Source of the DNA: Erpetoichthys calabaricus | Lineage: Eukaryota > Chordata > Cladistia > Polypteriformes > Polypteridae | Assembly (NCBI RefSeq): GCF_900747795.2 | Contig: NC_041396.2 | Span: forward strand, 37,516,674 to 37,580,673 | Reading direction: 5' to 3' | Length of the DNA: 64,000 nucleotides | Shown: positions 11,036-21,106 of the stretch, in pieces | Numbering within the stretch: the first letter of the stretch is position 1 | Layout of the letters: each line of letters opens with the position of its first letter | Translations under genes and position numbers: made by a program | The notes under the pieces: model-generated | Told to the model about the DNA's origin: nothing | The model's input: only the letters and a program-made list of their open reading frames with translations | Databases searched by the model: none

Positions 11036-11998
11036 ATGGATCTCTGCATGACAGTCAAAGGGGTTTCCTTCCTTTTACAAACTAGCCTGGGGATTCTGGG
11101 TAATGTGATGGTCCTGCTCATTTACAGTTGTCTGATCTCCTCTAACCATCGCTTACATCCAGTGGACATCATCCTTACTTATCTTTCCTTTGTGAACCTG
11201 ATGATAATCCTAACCAGAGGGGTGCCACAGACACTAATTGAGTTTGGTTTTCCTGCCTCCCTGAACGACATGGGCTGTAAAGTTGTCGTCTATATATACC
11301 GGATATCAAGGGCTCTGTCTGTTTCTGTCACCTGCATGCTGAGCGTCTTTCAATCCATAACAATTGCTCCTGCCACATCTAGACTGAATGCCCTCAAGGC
11401 CAATCTGCCCCAACTTGTGCTTCCCACTTTCAGTGCGCTATGTGTGGTTAACATGTCCATCGATGTCGTTGCAGTGCTCTTCGCCATCTCCCCCAGGAAT
11501 GGCACCATACCTAGGTTCACTCTCAACCTGGGTTTCTGCCATGTTGATTTCAGGGACCAACTAGGTTATGTGCTGAGTGGAGCATCAATCTCTGCCAGAG
11601 ATTTTATCTTCTTATCCCTCATGATAACAGCAAGCTCCCATATCCTCCTCATTCTGCATCGGCATGGAAAGCAGATGAAAACATTTAACAGCACTGGCAG
11701 GAATCAGGGCTCAGCAGCTGAAACCAGAGCCGCCAAGACTGTTGTCTCGCTGGTGACATTGTACGCCTTCTTCTTTGGAATCGACAATACCATCTATATT
11801 TACATGTTGACCGTGTCTAGCGTGCCACCTTCCATCGTAGACATGAGACTCTTCTTCTCATCCTGCTATGCTTCATTTTGTCCTTTCTTTATGATTAACA
11901 CAAATAAGAAGCTTAAAAATGCAATTAGCTGTTCATCCACAGAGGCAGAGGCGCCACAAGTTAGCACCATTTTGAAGACTCCATCTGAATCAGTTTAA
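11036..11998 (+). CDS. V1R/ORA-type vomeronasal receptor 1 (V1R-1)
   Basis: Intact single-exon ORF of 320 residues encoding a seven-helix chemosensory GPCR of the vomeronasal type-1 family, expected in olfactory/vomeronasal sensory neurons. The ATG at 11036 is chosen because MDLCMTVKGV aligns with MDLRAILKAM of V1R-2. Family hallmarks: GN in TM1 (LGNVMVL), TM2 LSFVNLMIIL, Cys81 before TM3, TM3 end SVFQSITIAPATSRLNALK, glycosylation site NGT at 155-157 and Cys168 in extracellular loop 2, and the loop-3/TM6 signature AETRAAKTVVSLVTLYAFFF. The two Cys and the NGT fall at the same residue numbers as in V1R-2. It is clearly more distant from V1R-2/3 than those are from each other. Ligand unknown. 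Confidence 0.95.
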   Translation: MDLCMTVKGVSFLLQTSLGILGNVMVLLIYSCLISSNHRLHPVDIILTYLSFVNLMIILTRGVPQTLIEFGFPASLNDMGCKVVVYIYRISRALSVSVTCMLSVFQSITIAPATSRLNALKANLPQLVLPTFSALCVVNMSIDVVAVLFAISPRNGTIPRFTLNLGFCHVDFRDQLGYVLSGASISARDFIFLSLMITASSHILLILHRHGKQMKTFNSTGRNQGSAAETRAAKTVVSLVTLYAFFFGIDNTIYIYMLTVSSVPPSIVDMRLFFSSCYASFCPFFMINTNKKLKNAISCSSTEAEAPQVSTILKTPSESV

Positions 11999-12342
11999 TT
12001 CAGCCTGTTTGTTGTAGTCAGTTCACAGGACCTTCCACCAATGGACCACATGAAGAGCACGGAAGGAACAGCCAAGTCTTCACCTGCTCACATGTGGTCT
12101 GACCACACAGATAAAGGACTGGCTCTGAAATCACAAGGATGCCCATTTGAAATGGAACCCCTGGCTCCGAGTGTGCCCGAAACAAGACATTTTACCCATC
12201 ACTTCTGCAAATGGCATTTTGCATCTGTGTAGTGTAATTTTTTGGTGTAAAGCATCCTACTGTATAATGTACAGAATGCTGTACTAATTACCATATAGGG
12301 TTTAAATCGGTGATCTTCATGTTACTGTAAAAATACTATGAA

Positions 12343-12355
12343 AATAAAAAATAAA
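12343..12355 (+). promoter_or_regulatory. Candidate poly(A) signals of V1R-1
   Basis: Two AATAAA hexamers (12343-12348 and 12350-12355), about 345 nt past the V1R-1 stop, are the first on this strand after the gene. Confidence 0.5.
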
Positions 12356-12359
12356 TTGT

Positions 12360-13690
12360 AAGAAGCCGCATTCTGTCCATGTCTGGTTGGGCTTTTCTCC
12401 TGGTAGTTCTAATCCAACTTACAGATATACAGGACAGGTTGTTGACTATGAGTGAGGTGTTCAAATGGACTGGCACTCGTTAGTTATGTTCAATGCCGCC
12501 AGGGTAGATTCCAGTCGTATTTGCTAAGGAGTCCTTAATTTAGACAGGAGAAGAGTTAAAGGTATTTAACTAATTATATTATTCAAGCACACTGTCCTCA
12601 TGTATTCCTTTGTTTTATATATACGCACATTCAGGCAGTGAGACGCACTGCATCATGTTCTTAACACAAAGAATCCCAACAGCACCATCTGCTGCCACAT
12701 CCAAGGCAGCACACAAAGCACAACACAACAGATCCAGCCTCCCATGTGTCCTGATAACTCCCAAACTTATAAAAAGCCACAAAAGGCCCTTTAATTAGTT
12801 TAATTATTACTTAAATTAGATTATAACATGATTAAATATAAATATAAAAAATACTATTGTTAAAATAATTAAGGGGAGAGTGAGTGTTTCTAAAATAATC
12901 AAAGATAAAAAAAAATCTATGGAAACAAAAGGAACAATAACAACCATTAAACTGAAACAAGCACAGCATTCTTAAGAAAATAATTATTAAGGAAGGAACA
13001 ACAAAATACTCAGGACTTAACCATAAATGAACAAAACCAAAAGGGAACCCAAATGCAAAAGTCAACAACTAAAGGAAATGGCAAGGCCTTAAACATCAGA
13101 AAAGAAATACAGCAGAAACTGTAACAAGTCCAAAGGAAAAGAAAAAAATAAATAATTACAATCAGAAACATTTTAAATTCAATCCAGTACTACACAAATG
13201 CCTATTATTTTAAATGCCCACACTAGAGCAGGGGGCTCTAGGCATAGGAAGCAATGCAACAGCAGCTATCTGAGGTTGGCAAGGGTCTTAACTGATCCTC
13301 TCCAGTAACTGTGGCCTGAAGAATTGACCTGGCTGACCACTGCTGTAATTCTAACACTACGACTCTGAAAATGGAATAAGTGGAATCAGAAGACATATAG
13401 CACAATATATTTAGAAAATAAATAAAAAAGAAACAGAAAATGAATGTATTTCACCCAATGTTATTTTATGACCTGTGAGGCTCACCCAAAGCTGTTGTTA
13501 ATTTCTAAATAATGTTTGTGTCTTGCCCTTGCCTCACTTTTTTTCCTTTAACTGTTCCCCTGCACCTTGTTCTTGTTTAGTCTACTTGTTTTCCTCAGGT
13601 GTTAAACTGAGGCTTTTCACCAAATATGCTGTATGATTTGTCCACAGAGCATTTAATTCCAAGTTTTGTATCAGTAAGATTTCCCTGAGA
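12360..13690. other. Intergenic, no gene seen
   Basis: AT-rich DNA with an A-rich tract at 12810-13170. I recognise no exon, RNA gene or transposon terminus. Confidence 0.45.
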
Positions 13691-13695
13691 GAAAA

Positions 13696-13738
13696 TGTTA
13701 AATTAAATTGTAAAATGAATCCCCTTTGGGAAAAATAA

Positions 13739-13809
<71 letters not shown>

Positions 13810-13881
13810 AGGTATATAGTGCCACTCCTGTCCACCTGTCTATCAATCTATCTGTTATATAGTTCCTCTCCTGTCTATCTA
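13696..13881 (+). repeat. Retroposon-like tail leading into (ATCT)n
   Basis: ATGAATCCCCTTTGGGAAAAATAAAT followed by ~18 ATCT units and later degenerate ATCT runs. The pre-repeat word resembles the common fish tail AATTTCCC-TTGGGATTAATAAAGT that precedes ATCT arrays; the inverse arrangement is at 20437. The microsatellite probably grew from a retroposon 3' tail. Confidence 0.6.
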
Positions 13882-14351
13882 TCTATGATAAGAACAAAGG
13901 TGGTAAACCTCTTTAGTGGAAGCATTTTTCTAGTGAAAAAAAAATGTAAAACAAAATGGAAGGACTCTTAGTCCGGTAAGTAATAGGCATTTCAGTTTTC
14001 AAAGCTATTGTTCTGTCTTCAATGATATTGGGGTCCAAAATTAACACTTAACTCTTGCTTATATTGGACACTGACTGGAAGGGGCAGGGCCGGTATTGCT
14101 GTCATTATCTGATTCCTCCATTCTAAGGGAGAAAGGCAACTGCAGTTAAAGACTGTTTCATCCTTCCCTGTCTGCTTTACCTTAAAAAACTAGTAGGGTG
14201 CTCCCTAAACTTACGAGTGTGAGACTATCTATTGACTATATAGTGTTTTCATATCATTTATATGTCTTGTCTATGTTATGTTTGTTCCCCCACTGTGGTA
14301 TCCAAGTTTTATCTAGTTGGGTTCAAAGAGCATTACACTTCTAGGTAAAGT
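13882..14351. other. Intergenic, no gene seen
   Basis: Unassigned DNA between the ATCT array and the CTTT tract that borders the LINE. Confidence 0.45.
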
Positions 14352-14375
14352 ATTCTTTCTTTCTTTCTTTCTTTC
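14352..14375. repeat. (CTTT)n at LINE 5' edge
   Basis: Six CTTT units directly abut the LINE 5' end. The same repeat lies at the LINE 3' end (19404) and again at 19733. Confidence 0.92.
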
Positions 14376-14385
14376 TCTCGCGAGA
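14376..14385. promoter_or_regulatory. TCTCGCGAGA palindrome at the start of the LINE
   Basis: Perfect 10-bp palindrome (12 bp as CTCTCGCGAGAG, 14375-14386) at the first bases of the LINE. TCTCGCGAGA is the known BANP-binding motif of vertebrate CpG-island promoters. Position at a LINE 5' end suggests an internal-promoter element; no functional evidence. Confidence 0.55.
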
Positions 14386-14550
14386 GTGGTGAGTGGGCGG
14401 AGCTCTGTGAGAAAGTGAGAGTGAGAGCGGGAGTGTTTGAAGGTTTGTGATTTTACTGGTTTTTTTTTCCTGCTTTTTTGTTCTTAATTGTTATTCTGTC
14501 TCTGACTGTTAATCTTTTGGTTGGAGTGGTTTATTCTGAGGAAGGCCAGA

Positions 14551-15915
14551 ATGGCCTCCTCAGGAGGGGTCCGTTTTCGGAACGGTGATTTCGAAAAACT
14601 CACCCGACAACATGGAGTAAAGCTAATGCCAGAAGCGAACTGTTCTCTAGAAGAATGTGTATTGGCTGTAGGGAATGTAATAGGCTGTGACAATGTTCGT
14701 TCAGCCTCAAGAATGAGCAGTGCGGTGGTTGTGTTTGTTGCCACAACGGATTTTGTCCATAGACTGGTAGAAAATGGAGTTGTTATAAAAGACACTTTAA
14801 CTCCCGTAATGCCTCTTACAACTCCGGCAAAAAAGATTACCCTATCTAATGTACCTCCTTTTCTATCTAACGAGACCCTTGAAAGAGAGCTATCTCGCTA
14901 TGGACAGTTAATCTCACAGATTAAACGTATACCTTTAGGATGTAAAGCACCCCAGTTGAAGCATGTGATGTCTTTTCGGAGGCAAGTTTTAATGATTTTA
15001 AAAAATACAGCGGATGACTTAAACGTAGCGTTGAGGTTCCGAGTGGACGGTTACGAATATGTTATTTTTGTCACCTCGGAACCGATGAAATGCTTTAAAT
15101 GTGGCAAAGCTGGTCATGTAGCAAGAGATTGCAAAGATGTTGTTAAAGCTGCAAAATCAGGCAAACAACTGACCATAGATGAGAACCCCGACCGCCATGG
15201 GGATGAGACAGATTCGGCAGAGAAGGCGTCTGCAGTTAATAACGCGGCAGAAAGTAGCGGCGGGATCGCTGCTGTTCAGAATGAAGACGCTGCTAGCGAT
15301 CAGACTGCGTTGGTCCAATTGATCAGCGATTCGCTTAATGCTGATCCCAAATTAAATGAGGATAATGGAAATCAGGACACCCCTGTATTAGAGTCTGGAA
15401 ACGCTGCTAATGAGTCGGGTGTCTTGGAGGTATCGGACTCTGCTACAGAATCGGTGGTCACAAGCATATGGGGCGATATGGACATGGAGTGTGTCGGCTC
15501 CGACAGTACTTTCAAAACACCAAAGGCTGTTAAAAGACACTGTGGGGCAGATGAGCAAGTTGCTTCTAAAAAAAGAAGCTTTGAGGAGACTGCAGCTGCG
15601 GTTGACACGGAAGCGTCCTCGGTTTCAGATTGTGGGGAGGACGGTTATTTAACTGATTCCTCTGTTGTGTCAGAAAGTAGTCAGGACACCACAGAAGGTT
15701 ATGGATTCTACAGAATTAGAGCCTTTCTGATTGAAACAAAGGGGAAAAGAGTGGATGTACAGAACTTTTTTCCAGATGTTAAATTATTTATTTCCTCCGT
15801 TAAACGGTTAATGAAGCAAAGATCGGGCACTGAGGTTTTTTCAGACAAGGAGGGGTGGAGGCTTAGAAGTATTTTAAGAAAATTACGTACCTCTGCTAAT
15901 TTAACAACTTGTTAA
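14551..15915 (+). CDS. LINE ORF1 protein (Tx1-type, CCHC zinc knuckle)
   Basis: Open frame of 454 residues from ATG 14551; codons upstream in the same frame have no ATG. The N-terminal ~130 residues and the LSNVPPFLSNETLERELSRYG segment look like an RNA-binding (RRM-like) fold. ALRFRVDGYEY and then CFKCGKAGHVARDC (a single CCHC knuckle) follow near residues 180-205. The rest is acidic, Ser/Ala-rich and low complexity. The protein would bind LINE RNA in a ribonucleoprotein. The ORF is intact. ORF2 starts 2 nt after its stop, in a different frame. Confidence 0.9.
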   Translation: MASSGGVRFRNGDFEKLTRQHGVKLMPEANCSLEECVLAVGNVIGCDNVRSASRMSSAVVVFVATTDFVHRLVENGVVIKDTLTPVMPLTTPAKKITLSNVPPFLSNETLERELSRYGQLISQIKRIPLGCKAPQLKHVMSFRRQVLMILKNTADDLNVALRFRVDGYEYVIFVTSEPMKCFKCGKAGHVARDCKDVVKAAKSGKQLTIDENPDRHGDETDSAEKASAVNNAAESSGGIAAVQNEDAASDQTALVQLISDSLNADPKLNEDNGNQDTPVLESGNAANESGVLEVSDSATESVVTSIWGDMDMECVGSDSTFKTPKAVKRHCGADEQVASKKRSFEETAAAVDTEASSVSDCGEDGYLTDSSVVSESSQDTTEGYGFYRIRAFLIETKGKRVDVQNFFPDVKLFISSVKRLMKQRSGTEVFSDKEGWRLRSILRKLRTSANLTTC

Positions 15916-15917
15916 TA

Positions 15918-16931
15918 ATGGAATCAACATTTTTTATATTACTTAATGGTTTTATAGCATTTGTTTTGGTTCCATTATCTATTTTACCAATGTACGATTT
16001 TAAAATTGGGAGTCTTAATGTTGCCGGTTGTAAGAGCCCTCTCAAGATAGCGAAAGTGTGCGACTTCCTGAGAGGGAAGCATCTGACAGTGGCTTACCTG
16101 CAGGAGACGCACAGCGAAAATGCTCTCGAAATTGAGTGGCAGAAATGCTGGGGAGGAGATGTGTTTTTTAGTCACGGGTCTACACGTAGCGCTGGTGTTG
16201 CCATTGGTATATCTAAACAAATGTGTCCGGCATCGGTGTCTGCCTACGAAGTAATAAAAGGGCGGCTGCTTAAAGTAAAGGTTGAAGTGGACAACCGGTT
16301 GGTTTTTATTAACGTTTATGCTCCAACAATTGGCAGTGAAAGAGTGCGATTTTTTAAATGTCTTGAGAGTACTTTAGCAGAGTGTGACCCGGATGAATGT
16401 GTGTTTTTAAGTGGGGATTTTAACTGCACCCTTACTGACGCATTGGACAGAAACCATGCAGAACCCCACCCGCGATCTGCCAGAGAGCTGAAAGCGCTCA
16501 TTGAGCGATATGAATTGAAGGATGTGTGGAGGGCCCTGAATGAGGGAGACAGGCAGTACACGTGGGCACAGGTGCGAGGTGGCACTCTTTCACTTGCCAG
16601 GCTTGATCGGTTTTATACTTTTAACCATCATCTTAACCGTTTTAATTCATGTGTCATTGTGCCTACAAGTCTTTCAGATCATGCATTAGTTACCTGCAAT
16701 GTTCTTATGTCATCTTTAAAGTCAAAAAGCTCTCATTGGCATTTTAATGAGCTTTTATGTCAGGACTCCCATTTTAAAAATTGTTTTAGGTACTTTTGGA
16801 CACAGTGGCGGGAAAGGATATGTCAGTTCTCTTCTCTGGGTCAGTGGTGGGATGTTGGTAAAGTGCAGATTCGCCAGTTTTGTCAGCAGTATACTCTGAA
16901 TGTCACAAGGAGTTTGAATGATGAGCTGTAG
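15918..16931 (+). pseudogene. LINE ORF2, endonuclease part
   Basis: Begins at ATG 15918 and encodes an apurinic/apyrimidinic-type endonuclease. The catalytic motifs are all present: Asn in IGSLNVAG, Glu in YLQETHSE, LSGDFNCTL, LARLDRF and the terminal SDH in TSLSDHALV. This is the domain that nicks target DNA and sets site preference in Tx1 elements. The frame ends at 16931 soon after QFCQQYTLNVT, where the linker normally continues for well over 100 residues. A deletion plus frame change has removed the link to the reverse transcriptase. Confidence 0.88.
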
Positions 16932-19272
16932 AAGAGCCGTTGTTGCCCTCATTCCAAAAAAAGGTGATCTCTGTAATATTAAGAACTGGAGGCCAGTAGC
17001 CTTGCTTTGTACTGACTATAAAATATTTTCTAAAGTGTTGGCTACAAGAATGAAGGAGGTGTTGGGGCATGTCATTCACCCTGATCAGACTTACTGTCTG
17101 CCAAACAGGTCCATATATGATAACATCTTTTTTATCAGGGATACATTTGACATCTGTAAACTATTTGGATTACGCGGTGGTCTAATTTCCTTGGACCAGG
17201 AGAAGGCTTTTGATCGGGTGGAGCATCAATACCTTTGGCGAGTACTAATGGGATTTGGTTTCCCTCCCTGCTTTGTTTCCATGGTTCAGGTGCTCTATAG
17301 TGACATTCAGGGTGTACTGAAAATCAATGGTGGACTGAGCGCTCCTTTCAAAGTAGATAGAGGGATTAGACAGGGTTGCTCCTTGTCTGGCATGTTGTAT
17401 GCCCTGGCTATAGAACCCCTGCTGATCAAATTAAGGGAAGTGGTGGGTGGACTGACTGTCCCTGAGTGTTCAGTGCCTTTGAAGGTCTCAGCATATGCAG
17501 ATGATCTCGTAGTATTAGTTGCAAAACAACAAGATGTGGATGGGCTGGTATCCGTGCTGGATGAGTTCCAAAAGGTGTCATCAGCTAAAGTAAATTGGAC
17601 CAAGAGCTCTGCAGTACTATTGGGTAACTGGATGGGTCCTTTTCCTTCATTGCCATCTGGACTGAAATGGACAAGAGATGGAATTAAATACCTGGGATTA
17701 CATCTGGGAGGCATAAACAGTGACATTAAGAATTGGGAAGGCGTTGCAGAAAAGGTCAGAAACCGTTTACAACGCTGGAGATGGCTACTTCCCCAACTGT
17801 CATATAGAGGAAGGACGCTAATCATAAACAACCTTGTTGCATCTGCTCTGTGGCACAGGTTGGCATGCCTGGAACCCCCACCAGAACTGATTACTGAAGT
17901 GCAACGGGAGTTGCTTAGTTTTTTTTGGAATGGGAAGCATTGGCTGTATCAAGGTGTTTTGTACTTGCCCAGGAGTGCAGGAGGACAAGGACTGGTGGAC
18001 ATCTGTAGCAGGAAAAATGCGTTCAGACTACAAACTCTGCAAAAACTGCTCTATGGTCATATGGCTGTGTCTTGGAAGCCACTAGCATGTGCTCTCCTGC
18101 GCCAAGTTGGCAACCTGAAATTGGACCGAGCACTTTTCTTAATGGACAGTGATTCCTTCCCCATTGGTAATGTGTCAGACTTTTACCGGAGTTTATTAAG
18201 AATCTGGCAACAGTTGAACTGTCGGTTAGAGGAAAAATCGTTGAATTTATTTTGGAGTTTAGAGTTGCCAATTGTCTCTACCATGGCAGTAGAGTCAACA
18301 TCTCTGAAACAACGCCTGATCAGGGCTGGTATTCTACAAATTAAAAATTTGATTCAACCACAGCTACTCAGTTGGCTGAGCCCAGAGATGGTGGCTGCAG
18401 CTTTAGGACTGAGCTCAGTGCGCACAGCAGAAAGATTTTTGCAGCAGATCTTTTTGAATATACCTTCAACAGCTAAGGATTTCTTGAAAGACTTTTTCAA
18501 AGCTACAGATTATCCAGAGCCTTTGTCTGCATTTCCAAATTTGTTAATTAATGCCAATGAGAACACGATGGAGGAAAACAACAGGAGAAGAACTAAATAT
18601 CTTTCTTTTGACTCTGCGGAAGGGAAGGAGCTTTATAATGTGTGTGTCCAGGCTCGAGACCAGTCCCAACTATGCAGATACCCGGATACACCCTGGAGGG
18701 ATAAACTGGGAGGGGTGGAGGGTGTCGGCCCCATTTGGGAAAGTCTGTACAGTCCACCATTGAATAAGAGAACTGGCGATCTGCAGTGGAGAATTGTTCA
18801 TGGGATTGTGGCAGTTAACTCTTTTTTGTCTTTACTTAACTCCAACATCTCAGAGATGTGTCCTTTTTGCCAACAGAGAGAGACTGTTTTTCACTGTTTT
18901 CTTTACTGTTTTAGGATTCAACCTCTTTTATCTGTACTTGGCAGTGTTTTTAAGGTTTTGGGTGTTTATTTTACCAATCAGGTTTTTATATATGGTTGTG
19001 CTAATGTGAGAGCTAAAAAGAATGTTAGTAGATTAGCGAATTTTTTATTGGGCCAGGCTACGCTTGCCATTTATATCACCAGGAAGGAAAAAATTAAGAG
19101 TGAAGGGGAGTCTGACTTGGTGGGGTTCTTTAAAGCACAATTAAAAATACGAATTTTATTAGATTTCAAGTTTTATAGGATGACCCACAATTTGCAAACA
19201 TTTATAGAAAAGTGGTGTGCAGTGAATGCAATTTGTAAACTTGATAATGAGGAGTGTGTTTTTGTTTTGTGA
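16918..19272 (+). pseudogene. LINE ORF2, reverse transcriptase part
   Basis: Long frame of 784 residues entering RT domain 1 at SCRRAVVALIPKKGD. Motifs follow in order: NWRPVALL, LISLDQEKAFDRVEH (motif A), RQGCSLSGMLYALAIEP (motif B), AYADDLVVLV (motif C), then KYLGLHLG. A C-terminal Cys/His group CPFCQQRETVFHCFLYC is typical of L1/Tx1 ORF2. The RT core is intact, but the frame is +1 relative to the endonuclease part and the intervening linker is gone. The first ATG at 16918 is not a natural start. Confidence 0.9.
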
Positions 19273-19403
19273 ATTACTTATTATGAATCTACAACAAATT
19301 ACTCATTACTAGGTTACATAGGATGTTCTATTTTTTGTTGGTTTGTGGATTTTTGTATTGATTGTTGAATGTTTAATAAAAGGTATATTTAAAACTCAAA
19401 AAA

Positions 19404-19474
<71 letters not shown>

Positions 19475-19476
19475 TC
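19404..19476. repeat. (CTTT)n between two LINE ends
   Basis: About 18 CTTT units following the A-rich tail of the Tx1 LINE and preceding a second LINE 3' end. Confidence 0.96.
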
Positions 19477-19730
19477 AAGCCAGGGTGTTTTTAGAATATA
19501 GATTTTACACAATGATTGCAAATGTGAATTTATTTTGGAGGAAAAATGGTGTGTTCATGAAGCAATTTGTAAACTTGGAGATAATTAATTGTTTCTTCTT
19601 ATTTAACATATTAATTAAGTGGTTTTTTGGGGGGGGGGTAACTTGGGGTTTTCTTTGTTTGCTTTACTTCTGCTATCGTAAATGACATATTGAGTATTGA
19701 TTAATAAAGTTCAATTCAAATTTTTAAAAA

Positions 19731-19731
<1 letters not shown>
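19477..19731 (+). mobile_element. 3' end of a second, diverged Tx1-like LINE
   Basis: The translation FYTMIANVNLFWRKNG followed by FMKQFVNLE parallels the C-terminus of the first LINE (FYRMTHNLQTFIEKWCA, AICKLDNEE). The piece ends with TTAATAAAGTTCAATTCAAA and an A-rich tail, then (CTTT)n again. It is too different to be a tandem copy of the first LINE, so it is probably an independent 5'-truncated insertion into the same microsatellite. Confidence 0.72.
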
Positions 19732-19732
<1 letters not shown>

Positions 19733-19810
<78 letters not shown>

Positions 19811-19812
19811 CT
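19733..19812. repeat. (CTTT)n after the second LINE end
   Basis: About 19 CTTT units after the second LINE's poly(A)-like tail. Confidence 0.96.
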
Positions 19813-20435
19813 TTGATTTTCCTTTATTCTGTATAAAATTGGTCTGCTTTTGTTCTTTTTTTGCTTGTTCCTGTTACAAAAAAAAATTCTGGTTGTTTTG
19901 CTATCTCTTGGATCTGGCTCTTTGGATGTAATTAATTTAATTTACTTTTGTTAAATAAATGTATTTTTCTTATCAGTTTTTTTATATGGCTTTGGCCTTC
20001 ACAGTTGTCAAGACGCCTAAAGGCATACATTCATTAACAAAGAGGACACTGGGATTTGTGGAGTGAAATGTTCGGATTAGCAGCAGCTTTTATGAGGTGA
20101 ACAAAAGCAGACTAACTTGGTAGCAACTCATTATAAGTGGGAATTATGGCCAACCTTTGATCTGTGGTGGCACTGTGGTTTACTACTTTATTATTATTAT
20201 TACTTATTATTTGTCTGACACTTTCTTTCTAAAGTGATTTTTAACATCTGAGATGCAGCTGGTCACAATATTTTTGCTTTTCCAATTTATAATCACTCCT
20301 ACTTTCCTTCAATATTGATTGCAATTTTTATCAAGTACAGTTCACCTGGTGTCCCTCAAAGCTGATCTTCTCAGTCTTTACTGCCTCCTACACTGAGCCA
20401 ATTAAACAAATAAAGTGTTCATTTTAAGATGTTTT

Positions 20436-20436
<1 letters not shown>
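19813..20436. other. Intergenic, no gene seen
   Basis: AT-rich, unassigned. No exon or transposon end recognised. Confidence 0.4.
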
Positions 20437-20485
<49 letters not shown>

Positions 20486-20515
20486 CTTTATTAATCCCAA
20501 TGGGAAATTCACATA
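20437..20515 (-). repeat. (GATA)n with retroposon-like tail
   Basis: Twelve GATA units followed by TACTTTATTAATCCCAATGG and GAAATTCACA. On the minus strand this is the common fish tail TGGGATTAATAAAGTA leading into (ATCT)n, the counterpart of 13696. Confidence 0.7.
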
Positions 20516-20574
20516 ATTTTAGTGGCCATCTAATCCATAGGAAGTTGAAAATGATACCAAGGCATATGATATTT

Positions 20575-20935
20575 GTAACCAAGTGAAAGGCCGAAGGTGA
20601 AATGAATGCAGCAACATGAAAGGAAATCCTAGAGGAAAGCATGATGCAGTCTGTAAGAAACCTGCACCTTGGCAGAACATTTCTTTTCCAAAAAGACAAT
20701 GACCCTAATCATGAATGCTAAAGCTACACAAGAATGGCTTCAAAACAGAGTCAATCAGAGTCCAGATCTCAATCTACTTGAGAATTTGTGATTGGACTTG
20801 ATTAAGGCCATTCCATTACAATCTCCATGCCACCTGACAGAGCTCGAGCAGTTCTGCAAAGAATTGCAGTATCTAGATGAGCAAAGCTGATAGAAAGTGG
20901 GACTTGTGTACACAGAGTATGGACTGTCATGCCTG
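20575..20935 (+). pseudogene. Tc1-like transposase fragment
   Basis: Plus-strand remnant with the second catalytic Asp and Glu region (FQKDNDPNHECKATQEWLQ, QSPDLNLLENL) and the tail LTELEQFCKELQYLDE. Stops interrupt it, and no termini are recognisable on either side. Confidence 0.75.
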
Positions 20936-21106
20936 CCAAATTTGAATCAAGATTCAAGAGTTTTATATGTCATATGCACAGTTATATGGGTGCAACGTGG
21001 ACTACTAGATATTGAATTGAAAGGCATTAATACTAATACGGTTATTTACTTTGTGTTTTATATTTGCAACTAGCTGTGCTATTCATCTATGGATAGGTAG
21101 AAATCT

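Larger units (their letters stand above)
14376..19403 (+). mobile_element. Tx1-clade LINE, nearly full length
   Basis: Non-LTR retrotransposon with a 5' UTR (14376-14550), ORF1 with a CCHC knuckle, and ORF2 with apurinic-type endonuclease and reverse transcriptase. A 3' UTR ends in TTTAATAAAAGGTATATTTA and an A-rich tail. ORF1 architecture (KKITLSNVPPFLS, then ALRFRVDGYEY, then one CCHC) and RT words (IKNWRPVALLCTDYKI, LISLDQEKAFDRVEHQYLW) are those of vertebrate Tx1 elements in the L1 group. It lies exactly between (CTTT)n tracts, suggesting insertion into a microsatellite. ORF2 carries an internal deletion, so the copy is inactive. Confidence 0.92.

Noticed and set aside
12041-12232. A small gene downstream of V1R-1
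   Set aside because: It lies in the probable 3' UTR before the first AATAAA and has no homologous features.
14521-14550. An upstream start for LINE ORF1
   Set aside because: The codon is TTG; the first ATG in frame is at 14551.
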